Source of the DNA: Manduca sexta
Taxonomy: Eukaryota > Arthropoda > Insecta > Lepidoptera > Sphingidae
Length of the DNA: 64,000 nucleotides
Assembly: GCF_014839805.1 (NCBI RefSeq)
Contig: NC_051138.1
Location: forward strand, 7,748,983 to 7,812,982
Reading direction: 5' to 3'
The notes below the pieces were generated by a model that worked only from the letters and a program-made list of their open reading frames with translations, was not told the origin of the DNA and searched no databases. The position numbers and the translations under genes are program-made. Below are positions 36,901-49,549 of the stretch, piece after piece. Positions within the stretch are counted from its first letter, which is position 1. Each line of letters opens with the position of its first letter.

Positions 36901-38864
36901 AGGTGAAAATAATGTTGATGAAACAAATAAGAGTCAAGATAACGCTGCAGATGATCAGTTGTCGAAACAAGCTGACAGAGATTCATTATTGACTGATGAT
37001 GACAACACGCAGGAGTCACTTTTGCAACGAGATAATGTAAATTATTTTTCCTGGTTATTTGTCAATATTTTTGTCATTTCTACATGCAAACTAAAATCTG
37101 CTTACAGTTTTTGAGCCAATATGTGTAGTCGTGGCAACGAGATAGGCGTAATAAAATGATTACCCTCTTCTTTCAGTTACCTAATGACTATTACAATTTA
37201 CAGTTTGACCAAGAAATGACAGAAGAAGAAATATCAGGTCTTCTTCGCCAACGTCCACAAACTGTTCCACACGCAGAGATTCTGAGAGCTGTGTATGAAC
37301 GCGTTAATGATGTGTCGAGCACTCTGCGCACGCGCGCTCTCGCTATACTCACCGAGTGCGTCACTAGCCAGCGGCTACCAATGAAACAAGCTGTCGAGGT
37401 AGTCCCCTTTTAATTAACATTATTCATGAATTCGGCGTATTTGTATTCTTATCATTTATCAATGGTCTAGCCGTCCTTGTTTAGAAAAGGTGGTCTATGA
37501 GTTCTACCAAGGTTTTAAATTTTCCCCCGTGCTCAATTACCAGAAGTGTATATAAATTCCTTACCTCATGCCTCAAGACTGGTTCAAAAGAATGTCTCGT
37601 AAAGTAACTCCGAAAAACATATTATGTAAAATGAATTACTTTGAATAGGTAATGATGTGTGATGTATGGTTGCAATATACCGTGGTGCAGGAGTTGAACG
37701 GCGCGGGGTCGGTGTGGCGGCTGACGGCGGTGGGCGCGCGCAGCGTGTGCGACGAGCGCGCGGCCGTGCGGCGCGCCGGCGTCGCGCTGCTGCACCGCCT
37801 GCTCGCCGCCGCGCCGTCTGCACACACTTCGGCGCCGACCTCCGGCGACAACCCTGATAAACCTGACGGCTCAGGACTTTCTAGCATTGATAACCCTAAT
37901 GAAACCATGCCCGGCCCTAAAACTCCTGTTGATCCCTCCATTACAGACGATTCTGCTGCAAAAGATCCGATCATACCTTGTAAAGAGCCGCTCACTGGCA
38001 ATGATTTAGCGGTAAGTCTCATAATGTCATTGAAAAAACTTTGCTTTAGTTGAGCGCTAAATCCTAATATTATCAAACGCTCGATAGGTAACAAGCTTTC
38101 TAGCGCGCGGCCCTTGAGTAAGTATGAATTGTGCCCAAGATGACTCATATCATTATATTAATTGTACTATGGAAGCAAATTAATTGGCGTTATATTGAAG
38201 GAACTGGGATGCACGCGCAGCGAATAATTGCTGACCGAAGAAAATGTTTGGTTGCACCGTGCATCCTCCCAGTCCCAGGACTGAGAGATGATAGGTGAAA
38301 TATGAGGAAAATGGTTTTATAGGGTGATATCATAAGGTCTTTATATCACTGAAAAGGTGATAGTGATATAATTTTTGCTCATGCTACTGCACAAAAGTTC
38401 TTGTGTAGATTATATATATACCTATGTAGTGATATCACGATAATTGCGATTACCGTTTAGCGCTCTTATAGAACAATTAATAGAAAATAGAATTATATAA
38501 ATTTTATAAAATTCTATCTTGATATTTTAATGAATCAAAAATAAAAAACTGATTGTGTAAAATGATAAATGCCATATTTAAACTTTTCTTTAATTTATTT
38601 GCAGATATAGTTAAATACCCTATTGCTTGACATACTACATGTCATTGTACTATTCCCAGCTTATTGCTAATAAAAATAATTTTGGAATCAAAAACCGCCC
38701 AAGTATAAATCCCATATTAATTATGTTACATTATCTATCTATCTATATACTTATAATAAATCTGTAGAGAGGTCAATTCTGTACATGAAATATATTTCCA
38801 AAATAACTATCAGGGGGTGATTAGGGATCGATACTGATGCCAAAAATGCAATTAGTAAAATTTT

Positions 38865-38907
<43 letters not shown>

Positions 38908-41900
38908 ATAACCGTTATAGAAACAAAAACTACTCGACGGATTTTAACGAAACTTAGTACAATTATTTGTCATACTCCTGAGCTGGTTATAGTATACTTT
39001 TCATCACGCTACAATTAATAGGAGCAGAACAGTGAAGGAAAATGTTGGGAAAACGGGAGAAGTTACTCCATTTTTTAAGCTTCCGTCGCGTGTGCAAACT
39101 TAATGGTTAAAGCTACACAGAAATCATGTATGACGGAAATGTTCTCCTTAAAATTATATAAAAAATATCCCACGACAGCATATGTCTATCTTTTATGGTT
39201 GACTCACAATAACACGTGTAACTCCCGATAGGTTAGCAGTTTGAAGCTTTCTCATTATATTTGTCTACTCTTACGTTTATAACACTCAGTCATCCCTAAT
39301 TAAAAAAGTTAACATTATTAAATATTCCATAAAAAATAATCATAGAATCATAGAAATCGGTATAGAAACACCAAAGTTATACATGGAATACGCTAATAAT
39401 AAGCAATCACGCGTGAATACTGAATCATGCTATATGCTTCCTTCGATTTCACCAGGATCCCATCATCAGACCCTGACCGGACAATCGGATCACCTACATA
39501 CCACCATACATTAAAAAAACATCCCGACAAATTAAGCACCTCCTCCATTTTTGAAGTCCAAAATCCACGCGGGCGAAGCTGCGGGCGGAAGCTAGCCTAT
39601 AATATAATTGTTTATCATTGAATTGTCAATAGATCTTAGTCGGGTTATGTCGAGACGCGAGTATCATAGTGCGGTCCGCAGCCATCGCGGCGCTCGGAGA
39701 ACTTGTGACGTTAAGACAGAACAAAGCTGGGTTTGACGCTTTCCTAGCGGGGCCCATGCATCAACTATCCGATCCAGAGAATAAGGTAATTAAAAAAAAA
39801 ATCTTTATAAGTACTTAAGAGAGTATTAATAATATTGTCTAAATTCCAAACATGAAACAACTATAAATACTAAATAATTAACTATGTCGACGTTGCTTGA
39901 AAACAACAAAAAATGAGCTTAAACTGTTTTTTTACGTAGGTGCATATTAACCCATGATTACTATAGATGCTCATTTGGCAATTGACCTATCCATTCACAT
40001 TCCATACGTAGGTAAGAAATTAATTTAACTCATAATTTGATCTTATAATATCCTTTCAGATCCAAGAACAAGTAGTAACGTTAATCCATCAATTGTTATT
40101 TGATCGTCTTCAAAAATTCGTTGCTGAAGATTTGGGTGACCCTATTCCGTGGATGTTTCTGGATGGCATAACTCGGCGTAACATGAGAAGACATTTACAA
40201 AAGGCGTGCACCTTATTGGTTAAAAATTCTGGTTCAATGAGGTGAGTACCCGACAAGTCCCCCTGAAACAAAAAAAATAGACGAAGTGACTTTCGACAAT
40301 CCGTGACAAGTTTCTGAAAATACGTGTCTAGCTTTCATTAAAAGCAAATTACAAAACACTATCTCGCACATGTATTTAAAATACGTAATAAAACAGTAAC
40401 AAAATACAGCCGGTATTAGATAAAGTAAATAGAAAATATCTAAGCCAGGCCAAGCTATTAATCAGTAAAAAAAATCCTATTATGAACAGTACATTTTACA
40501 TATACTGTCAGACAAACCGCCTCTTATTGAAGAATGAATCCTATACATATTTCATATACTATCTACAAAATACCTCAGCATCAGGTATTTAAAATCCCTA
40601 TACCAATTACATTTTTAGAAAATAATTCAAATACAAATACCATATTTGTGTTTGTATTTAAATTACAAGTAAGTCAAATTCTGCCCAGCCCTGAACTGAA
40701 GGGTCAGGTTCTGCGCTGCTTTACTAAGCAGCCGTATAGTTCTGCCAATGGTTAGTGAAAACTGCGTGTCTTGATCGATACTTTATTTAGCTAACTTCGT
40801 TCTATGAGACGTTTAGGACATTCAATTTGTTATTGTCAAAAAACATGACGATAACTCTAAAGTTTTACCATAACTGGGTATGTATTTTTGTTCCAGTCAT
40901 CGCATAGTAGACATACTGAGTACGCACTTGGGCGTCGTGGATGACGAGCGCGACTTGCAATGTTTAGTTCTGCTCACGAGTCTAGCTCGGCACGTAGACT
41001 ACTCCAACATTGGGTTTGCTCTCGACTATTACTACAAACTTGCGGATGACGACAAGGTAAATAGACTTTATTTATCTTGTGATTTCTGCATCAAATTTTT
41101 TCGCATGCCTGAATTTCCTTATTTCTTTGGAATGCTTAACACATCCAGGTCCTATGCAACTGAATCACCCTGACAGTGATTACTAACCCTTAAAACAACT
41201 ATGTATGAATCGTAATATATATTAGTATGTAGAGAAAATAATAAGTGTTTTTGAGCCTCTAATATCAATCTATACTATTATATAAAGCTGAAGAGTTTGT
41301 TTGTTTGTTTGTTTGTTTGAACGCGCTAATCTCAGGAACTACCGGTCCAAACTGAAAAATTCTTTTTACGTTGGATAGCTCTTTGTTCGTGGAGTGCTAT
41401 AGGCTATATATCATCACGCTATACCCAATAGGAGCGGGGCAGTAATGGCTAATCTCAGGAACTACCGGTCCAAACTGAAAAAATCTTTTTGCGTTGGATA
41501 GCCCTTTGTTCGTGGAGTGCTATAGGCTATATATCATCACGCTATACCCAATAGGAGCGGGGCAGTAATGGCTAATCTCAGGAACTACCGGTCCAAACTG
41601 AAAAATTCTTTTTGCGTTGGATAGCCCTTTGTTCGTGGAGTGCTATAGGCTATATATCATCACGCTATACCCAATAGGAGCGGGGCAGTAATGGCTAATC
41701 TCAGGAACTACCGGTCCAAACTGAAAAATTCTTTTTACGTTGGATAGCCCTTTGTTCGTGGAGTGCTATAGACTATATATCATCACGCTATACCCAATAG
41801 GAGCGGGGCAGTAATGGCTAATCTCAGGAACTACCGGTCCAAACTGAAAAATTATTTTTGCGTTGGATAGCCCTTTGTTCGTGGAGTGCTATAGGCTATA

Positions 41901-44900
41901 TATCATCACGCTATATTCAATAGGAGCGGAGCAGTAATATCTAATCTCAGGAACTACCGATTCGAACTGAAAAAATATTTTTGTGTTGAATAGTCCTTTG
42001 TTTGTGGAGTGCTCAAAGTTATATATCATCACGCTATGACCAATAGGAGCGGAGCAGTAATGAAACATGTTGCAAAAACGGGGAAAATTATGAGTTTTGA
42101 GAGCTTCCGTTGCCTGCGCTGCGTAAACGGTTAAAGTTATGCAACAATGATGTATGACGGGAATGTTTCACTTAAAAAGTTCTAAAAAATATATTATAAA
42201 ACAAAGTCCCCCGCTGCATCTGTCTGCCTGAACGTATTAAACTCAAAAACTACCCAACGTATTAAGATGAAATTTGGTATGGAGACAGTTTGAGATCCAG
42301 GGAAGAACATAGGCTCCCGGGAAACTACTACTTTTATAACGGAAAACTTTAGCCTGAAAAACTTTATAACGCGGGCGGAGCCGCGGGCGAAAGCTAGTCA
42401 TTCATAATCATGAAGCCATTTACTTGTTACTTCTTGTTTTTTACATAAGCCAATGCAACGGCTCGGTGTGTAACATCGCCTGCCTTCATTATAACACCGT
42501 TACTCTCCTTGCACAACCGACGCATACATGTGACAAAATGTTGAATAAACATAAAGTTTTTATATTTCTTCAAACAGCCACGTGACGTGCGTCTGATGCC
42601 TTTAACGTTGGAGTTAATCAGCACATGGTCGCGATTCGCTAACGTAGAAGAACGTACCGCGTTACGTGATCATCTTGTGAGAAGGCTGGCTGCCGCCAAT
42701 GATGATGGTAAGATTCGAGTGTCTATATGGTCATATATTTGGAACCCTTTGTTGCCAAAAATGACTGAGTTTCAAGCAAAAATAATACATACATAGTTCA
42801 AATTAACTGTTTAAAAGTTAAAGGCCGGGAGTGAAACCGATGAGTTACGTTTTATAAAGAGTAAATTATATTATTAAATATAATTCTTGCTAAATAAATC
42901 TTTTTTTTTTCAATCTGCTGCAACTTTCAGGTTGCAGAATTCCCTGTGTCACGTTGGCTGCGCAGTTGGACCCGAGCAATCTTCAATGGGCTACCGAGCT
43001 GATGCAACTTGGTGAGTAATTTTATTGTGAATCGGCAATAATGTAAATTGAGTACTCTTCCCTTTTTTCTATGTATTTCAAAACCCCTGGAGTTTTACTT
43101 TCATATATGAAGGGAAATTGTACTATATTTATTTTTGCATAGATTTATAAAAATATACAAGATTTTAATAAACCATTAACTTGACGACATGCATAACGTA
43201 GGTACGTATGGAATAAGTATTCAAGGAGTGTGTGTGAGACGTGTGCGTGTCCGCAGCGGAGCGGCGCGCGTTGCAGGGCGGCGGCGTGTGCGAGTGGGTG
43301 CGCGCCGCCGACGTGTCGCTCGTGGCGCCCGCGCCGCCCTCGCCCGCGCTGCTGCGGCTCTTCCTCGACGCGCTCGCGCACCTGCCGCCCGGTCAGTGCG
43401 ACACATATATATTATGTTCCAACATTGCACTACAGTTGGCGTTTTAAAATATAAAGTAACATGTTCGCTTACACTTTCAAGACATATTAAAAAAAATTGG
43501 CATTCAACTGAACATTAATGTGTGGGTGTGTGTGCGCGCTGTGTGCAGAGTGGAGCGGCGCGGCGCGCGGGCTGTGCGTGGCGGGCGCGGGGCGGCTGTG
43601 CGTGCGCGCGCGCGCCGCCGCCGCCGCCGCCGCGCCCGCGCTCGCGGCGCTGCTGCGCGACCGCGCCCAGCCGCTCGCGCCCCGCCTCAACTCGCTGCTC
43701 GTGCTCACAGACATCTGCGTCAGGTGAACCACTGCTTCATTCCTCCAATTCGTTGATGCCCTTTAAATTCAAACTGTGATACGGTTTCAAACAATGTTTA
43801 ATGACTATCCATTTATTTTTAAATAAAAGGACCAGGTAATAATAATCCATTCGCTACATCTACATAAATGAATTTGTCAGTATGATAAGTGATATAAAAA
43901 TGACTGCCACGTAGATACACGTGTATCGTGGAGCCCTTGCTGGACTGCATGTGCGGCTGCCTGTCGGCGTCGTCGGCGCCGGAGCTGCGCCGCGCCGCCG
44001 CGCGTTCCCTCACGCGACTCCTGCTCGGCGGATACTTGCGCTTACGAACACCACTGTACTATCGGTAATGAAAATGTTCATATAAGTAAATAAAATTAGA
44101 ACCTTAGTAATAATCGTTCTATAATTTACATAAATGTTTTAGTTAAACGATAAGTATTTTCTCCTACTATTGTGAAATTATATCAATGGAAGATAAAATA
44201 AAACATGTACCTATTATCTTTAAGTCATAACAGTTATAATAAGGTTTTAAAATGTAATTGTAAATTGAACGCCAGGTACTGCGCCCTGCTATCCGATGAC
44301 GACCACGATGTGCGTGAGCCTGCAGAGTACTTCGTCACGTGTTGTTTGACTCCTGACGCGATATATCACCACTTCGTCGACTGCGTCATACATTACAACA
44401 AAGATGATGAAGGTCAAAATAACATGGATACATATATAATTGACAGTATTATTGTATTAGAGCCATTGGCGTAGCGTAGTTGTGGTGGGGAAGGCAAGAA
44501 GCCCGCCCTGTTGGGCACATTTAGTTGGCCAACAAAATGCGAAAATAAAAATTTTGTATTTTATTTTATTATTTTTGCATTTATCAGTGATCAGGAGGCG
44601 GGCATGTTTATCTGTGGCAAATTTTGGGCCCGCTCCGGGTGGCTAGAACCTACGTTACGCCATCGGTTAGGAATTAGGATAGTGTTTGATTTGTACAGAA
44701 TTATTGTATTGAGGGACTTATTGGATACGAAGAAGCAATATATTTTTTATGTCAATATATAATCAAATATTGTAATGATCTGCTTTTAGTATAATATCTA
44801 CATATACTTAAATTACAACTCTGTGATCGGTAATTTTATAGTCTGTTTCAGCTATATCTTTATGTTAACTAAGGCTACCTTTACAACTACAGTAAAATAA

Positions 44901-47900
44901 ATATCGAAGCTAGATTACTGAGCTAATAGAAAAGGTTTCTCGTCATTTCGAATAGTAAATTGAGGCAAGTCAATAATTGCACACAAATTATCCACAGAGA
45001 ACATAACATTCGACTCACGTCAGCTGATATATGACGTGATGCTGCAGCGCATGTCGCTGGTGCAGAAATTGAACATCCAGTGCCGCCTGGCGAGGGAAGT
45101 GCTGGAACACGCCGCCGACCTCACGGACGAGGGCGACGGCGAACTGCCGCACTCACTCAACGCGGCGCTTCTAGACACTATCACACTGCTGTGCGGGCCT
45201 AGGATGAAACTACCACGTAAGTTGTGTTTGATCGTTTAAATCTAACATAGTTATATTATTGATGCTTCTTGCTTTAACTAAGGAAATTTATGGTGTAAAA
45301 ATAACTGAGAGGAAACGTTTAAAAAAAGTACAATTGATATTGCAGGAAGACCTCAAACTAACGGCGAAACTGCAGACATAGATGATTTACAAGAACGCGT
45401 CACAACAAATATCGTTTCTCACGTATGTACTGCATAATTTGATTGATTCTTTCCTAACCGAGTTTGGCCACGGCGGTCAATCTGACACCACCGGAAAGAG
45501 ATCCGGCGCAGGACCAACAGCTTTACGTGCTTGCCGAGCCACGGGGGTATCACACCGTCAATTTTCTGATTCCAAGCTGCGACTGAGTAATTTTTTAGAT
45601 AGAAAACCCAGTCACGATTATTGTGGCCCGACCCGGGATTCGAACCCGGGACCATATTGCGGTTGTCATACTCGTACCGTGTACAATTATAACTACGTCA
45701 GCGAGGCAGTCATTGCATATTTGATTTCAATATGAGCAACCATATTTATTACCCAACAGGATGTCGCCACCATAGTGGATAATGTCACACTTCATATCAT
45801 TCTTTTTTATCTGTAGGCGCTGTTGTAAATTAACCTTTACTAACCTAAAATATAAAAGCACCAGTTTATAGTTCACCTAATTTGCTCTACGCGAAATCTC
45901 GTGAACTTAAAATAATTTATCCACTTTGGGTATTGAATTGAAGAATTTAATTCAATGTTATTATCTTTTTAGCTGTCGGAAAAGTTTGAGAAGGTACCTT
46001 CTTAAATATTGTTTAACGGCATTGCCTTTAAGTTTATTTTTATTTATTTGACCTATGACATGGTGTTAATTTGATTTATGTTCTGTAATTAACTATTGTC
46101 ATTAAATGTAGGCATATTAATATTCAATCAAATATGTGGGTATAATTTAATACTATAGTGAAACAATTTTATAAGTCGGCAAGGCTTTTAATGAACATAC
46201 CCATTATCTGTACTAACGCTCGCCATCTTCCAAAATGTTATCTAAGATCAATCTATAGTTGTAAATCTGCTCGCATGTGTTAATTATAATATTACGATAC
46301 TTATTTCATTTTATTACTAAAGAGTTGTATAGAATATTGCATATAATTAATCTAGATTGTTGAACATTAAAAATTAAGTCATAAGGGTTTTTGTTATAAA
46401 TACTAATTTTATCTCTGCTAAAACAAGTTAAACTACGCTTTTTTTTTATTAATAAACCATTTCCTTAGAGTTATCTTAGTAATTTTATAAATGCGAAAGT
46501 TCGTGAACATGTCTGAATGTTTGTTAGTACTAAAAAGATTGGCACATGCGTAGATCATGTCCTGGATTAACATAGGCTACTTTCTATCCCGGTAATTTTC
46601 CCCCGTGGGAAATGATGTGTTTTTAGTTTGAGGTTTTAAATAGACTGCCATGGTGTCGTGCAGTGTTTTAAGAACTTTTGAAGTGGGAACGCCTTTAATG
46701 TGGGCAAAGCCGCGAGCGACCCTTGAAACATCAAATTATTATCCAATTACAGAACTTGAGTAAATACTACTAAATATATTATTTATCGAATGACTTGCTA
46801 ATGTCTATTAAAATCTGGATACTGATAAATTCTTGTAACCTTGGAGTGTTTAGTAGCTCCCTCCGTCAACTGTCCCGTTCATTAAAAGTCTTATTGAACC
46901 ATACATTATAAGAGTCCGCGTATTTCGTCTTCCAGCCGTTTTCATAAAACGACCCAATCGCTACCTGCAGATTGATACCGTACGAAAATTTATCAATCAG
47001 AATAAACTTTCTTTGGCAAACTTCCGGAACTTATTTTGTATGGTTTATTTTTGGGAGTGATCAGAAATTAGCCAGGGGATTGTTTATAGACGCCTTTAGT
47101 TCGTTACAACAAATCAAATTACAAAAGTCAGCCGATGATATTTATTAGTTACTACAAACAATAAACTGTGAGATATTTATTATTAAGAAGAAGAAGATCG
47201 TAGAAATTGGTTTTTGTCGAGTTTACTAGTGCAAATTAAAAAGAGGTACCTATCAATTATAATATCATCGGTACGTTGGCGCATCATGGTATGTTCTTTT
47301 ATTTTCCATGCTTAAATTTTGTAGTAAAGACAATAATTTTTAATAAGATTTCAAAAACCTAATAGTTAAATAACATAATGTAGAAAATGAAACGGACCGT
47401 CGCTGAAGTGGTGGTGCCAGCAGTGTTGAGACTGTACTCGCGACTGCGGCCGCGCGGTGGACAACTTACCGCTTATCTTGTTCGTCTTGCTACGGATCTT
47501 CTCAACGATTACCGACAAGAAGTAAGACTTTGTTGTTTTTACATAACAATAAAATATTATTATGTGTAATACAGTAGAAATACTGAGAATCAGATGGATA
47601 TTGAAATCTATGTACAAGTTTAGACTTTAATTGTTCTCTATTTTTTTTACACATTGCATTTATATTAAAAACCGTAGATTATCCGAGCCTCCATATAAAA
47701 ATTATTTTTGGCAATAATAAGTAGGAAACTAGAGGAAATGAAACAACTTGAGTTTTGTCTGTCTGTTCAAATGCGCATTGACACATCACGCTAAAACCAA
47801 ATCATTGAATTTAAAATTTAGTTACTCCAAAACCTTAAGCATTATTCTGTGTAACATATAGGGTATGTCTGGGACATCTAATAACAGCGGAGACGTATGA

Positions 47901-48348
47901 GATAAATCATTGTCTGCGCAGAGGACGTCGTGGGCGTAGCCAGCAAAAAACATTTTTGTAGTGCAAATGCACTGGCAAAAAGCAGTCTCATGTTTGAAGC
48001 ATTATTACCCCTTTGTTTATAGTAATCAGTTTTATAATAGTAAAGCAAACGTTGCAGATCGAGGAGTTGATAGAGAACGACGAGGAGATGGTGGAGCGCG
48101 TGCAGCAGTTCCAGGAGACGATCGGGCAGGCGCCGTCATTCGGCAACGCGCGCAACCTCGTGACCGCGTCCGCGCCGCCCGACCCCGACACGCCGCGCGC
48201 GCCGCGCCGCCGCGCCGCGCGCCCTGCCTGCCCGCCCTGCGCGAGCCGCTGCGCAAGCGCGCGCTGCGCATATAGACGCGCGCCACCTGCTGCCCGCTCA
48301 CCAGATGTCCTAGCGTGGCACTACACTACGCTACACTCGACGTCTTAG
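33959..48348 (+). CDS. NCAPD3: Condensin II subunit D3 (HEAT-repeat)
   Basis: Twenty-one exons: 33959-34616, 35503-35663, 36264-36383, 36456-36599, 36746-36839, 36903-37036, 37177-37398, 37691-38011, 39633-39785, 40060-40241, 40897-41056, 42578-42707, 42931-43011, 43257-43391, 43549-43723, 43915-44064, 44276-44412, 44998-45216, 45346-45422, 47384-47521 and 48058-48348. All phases match, giving about 1293 aa (human 1498). Blocks that match NCAPD3 include HAEILRAVYERVNDVSS, the TCIVEPLLDCMCGCL helix pair, IYHHFVDCVIHYN, and the late VPAVLRLYSRLRPRG followed by LATDLLNDYRQE. The HEAT scaffold helps condensin II compact chromosomes. Residues about 365-450 are acidic and disordered. Exons 8, 14-16 and 21 are extremely GC-rich. 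The exon 17 donor (GTCAAA) is weak. The C-terminal end is uncertain (see findings). Confidence 0.92.
34834..35010 (+). repeat. Interspersed repeat in NCAPD3 intron 1
   Basis: CCAACTTCAAAAAAGGAGGA, GTTACCTCAGAACTTTTGAC and GAAAGCTGGTGCTTCCCATG make up a block found widely in insect genomes as the end of a dispersed element. The boundaries are uncertain. Confidence 0.55.
35146..35479 (-). repeat. tRNA-derived SINE (AGCGGCGATAGCC type), copy 1
   Basis: On the minus strand the head reads AGCGGCGATAGCCTAGTTGG and GGAACGGACTGCG, the B-box area is GGTTCAAAACCCAAGGGCAC, and the tail is TACAGGGCTGATATTATTAT. It is flanked by the 13-bp target duplication AAAACCTATATAA (35133-35145 and 35480-35492). 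The right duplicate ends 10 bp before NCAPD3 exon 2. Confidence 0.9.
38742..39595 (+). mobile_element. Non-autonomous Helitron of a second family
   Basis: It starts TCTATATACTTATAATAAAT, carries a (TCTG)n tract and a single CATCACGCTACAATTAATAG block, and ends with a hairpin (CGGGCGAAGCTGCGGGCGG) plus CTAG. It has no coding capacity. It occupies NCAPD3 intron 8 and ends 37 bp before exon 9. Confidence 0.75.
38868..38908 (+). repeat. (TCTG)n microsatellite
   Basis: About ten TCTG units with one TTTG interruption, inside the second-family Helitron. Confidence 0.9.
41269..42397 (+). mobile_element. Non-autonomous Helitron, copy 2 (6 internal repeats)
   Basis: Same ends as copy 1: A|TCTATACTATT at the left and GCGGGCGGAGCCGCGGGC plus CTAG|T at the right. 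It carries six 122-bp units (41327-42060), followed by the shared 3' body. It is in NCAPD3 intron 11, 180 bp before exon 12. Confidence 0.92.
44464..44665. mobile_element. MITE with TGGCGTA ends
   Basis: The left end CATTGGCGTAGCGTAG is the imperfect inverse of the right end CTACGTTACGCCATCG, related to the element at 20461. No clean target duplication was found. It lies in NCAPD3 intron 17, shortly after exon 17. Confidence 0.6.
45445..45713 (-). repeat. tRNA-derived SINE beside the exon 19 donor
   Basis: On the minus strand the head is ACTGCCTCGCTGACGTAGTT and the B box GGTTCGAATCCCGGGTCGGG, with a GATAGAAAACCC-type body. It is flanked by near-identical TGCATAATTTGATT (45431-45444) and TGCATATTTGATT (45714-45726). 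The left duplicate begins 8 bp after the last base of NCAPD3 exon 19. Confidence 0.82.
46485..46727 (+). mobile_element. Helitron-like fragment
   Basis: It opens TTTATAAATGCGAAAGTTCG with TGAATGTTTGTTAG and closes GGGCAAAGCCGCGAGCGACC, the start and hairpin end of another moth Helitron family, without a final CTAG. It is in NCAPD3 intron 19. Confidence 0.55.
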
Positions 48349-48373
48349 AGAAAACCAATATCTGGACTGTCCA

Positions 48374-48379
48374 AATAAA
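48374..48379 (+). terminator. Candidate polyadenylation signal of NCAPD3
   Basis: AATAAA, 26 nt past the in-frame stop codon. Confidence 0.55.
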
Positions 48380-49319
48380 GCAAAGATCCGCTCAGTGATC
48401 CGGATGTCGTGTAGTTGTGGCAATATAACCCGATGCCTACCGGCTTTCCTTTTAGGTTTATTAACGTTTGTCTCAGTTTTTGATTTCTGTTACATTGGCC
48501 ACTATATGCTTTGCATTTTTTTTTTAGAAAAGTTATACCTTTCGCCACTGAATGTAAATCCTAGTGTATTAGCATGCTAAACAATCATGTTAATTTCGAA
48601 TATGACACGTTGATTCAAATTATGTAAATTTTAACATTTTATATGAGAGATATGATAATTACTTATATGCTTACTTTTTGTGCTTTCTATATCACTTCTT
48701 CTCCCTACAGACCCATAGTGTGTCAATATCCATAGCGACAGTATTAGTAGTTAAGACCGAATATTATCTTTTTTAGAATTGGTGCCGCTCAGCAGGAACT
48801 AAAGAAACAACATGTTGTACCATTTATATTGCCAAGCACTAATACGCAACTATATTTAATTTGCGAAATAATAATTAAACTTCGTATGCTAGAAATTAGC
48901 GCTATAATACTAATGAATTCAATACTAGTGTAGTGCCACCATATCTTTTCATAATTTATCCGATTTTGTTCAAAGAACAATGCCATAATCAATGGCAATA
49001 AATTATTTGTTGATAAAAATAGAGAGCAAATTATATCTTTACTATTTAAATAAACATAAAATTACTATGTATTCAATTTTTTTTTGTCATTTTGTGGGCG
49101 TGATTTCTTCCAAACCCTTCCTTTAAGTTAAGATAATTGGCATCACTACATAGTATAAAACAAAGTCACTTTCTCTGTCGCTATGTCCTTTTGTATGCTT
49201 AAATCTTTAAAACCACGCAACGGAATTTGATGCGTTTTTTTTAATAGATAGATTGATTCAAGAGGAAGTTTCATATGTATAATAACATCCATTAAACAAT
49301 GGAGAAATACTGTTATTTT
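48380..49319. other. Intergenic between the convergent NCAPD3 and RecQ5 genes
   Basis: AT-rich, with no feature supported. A longer NCAPD3 3' UTR could extend into this stretch. Confidence 0.4.
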
Positions 49320-49324
49320 GTTAT

Positions 49325-49445
49325 GTTATACCCGTGCGAAGCCAGAGCGATCCGCTATGTTTTTATATACAATGTTCACAGTTTTTCTGTAGTGTATTTA
49401 GTATCAGCATTGCACCCGTGCGAAGCCGGGGCGGGTCGCTAGTTT
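49325..49445 (+). repeat. Two retroelement or Helitron 3'-end remnants
   Basis: TATACCCGTGCGAAGCCAGA at 49327 and GCACCCGTGCGAAGCCGGGG at about 49413, the second followed by GGGTCGCTAG, are two copies of one 3' terminus about 85 bp apart. This suggests a nested or tandem insertion. Confidence 0.5.
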
Positions 49446-49549
49446 AGTATAAATGGCTCATCCAAGCCGGAGTGGTATCATTATCACCGACATGAAACTC
49501 GATAGTTCTTAATTTTCCAACCATTAGTGACCAGCGATATTATACAAGA

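Noticed and set aside
37622..37857. Separate small proteins opposite NCAPD3 exon 8
   Set aside because: Shadow frames of the GC-rich exon with no independent support.
43189..43779. Many overlapping Arg/Ala-rich frames on both strands
   Set aside because: They are shadow frames of GC-rich NCAPD3 exons 14 and 15; only one frame fits the splice phases and the protein family.
44998..45026. Starting NCAPD3 exon 18 at the CAG before CTGATATATGAC
   Set aside because: That acceptor gives the wrong phase after exon 17; the acceptor at 44997 restores the frame.
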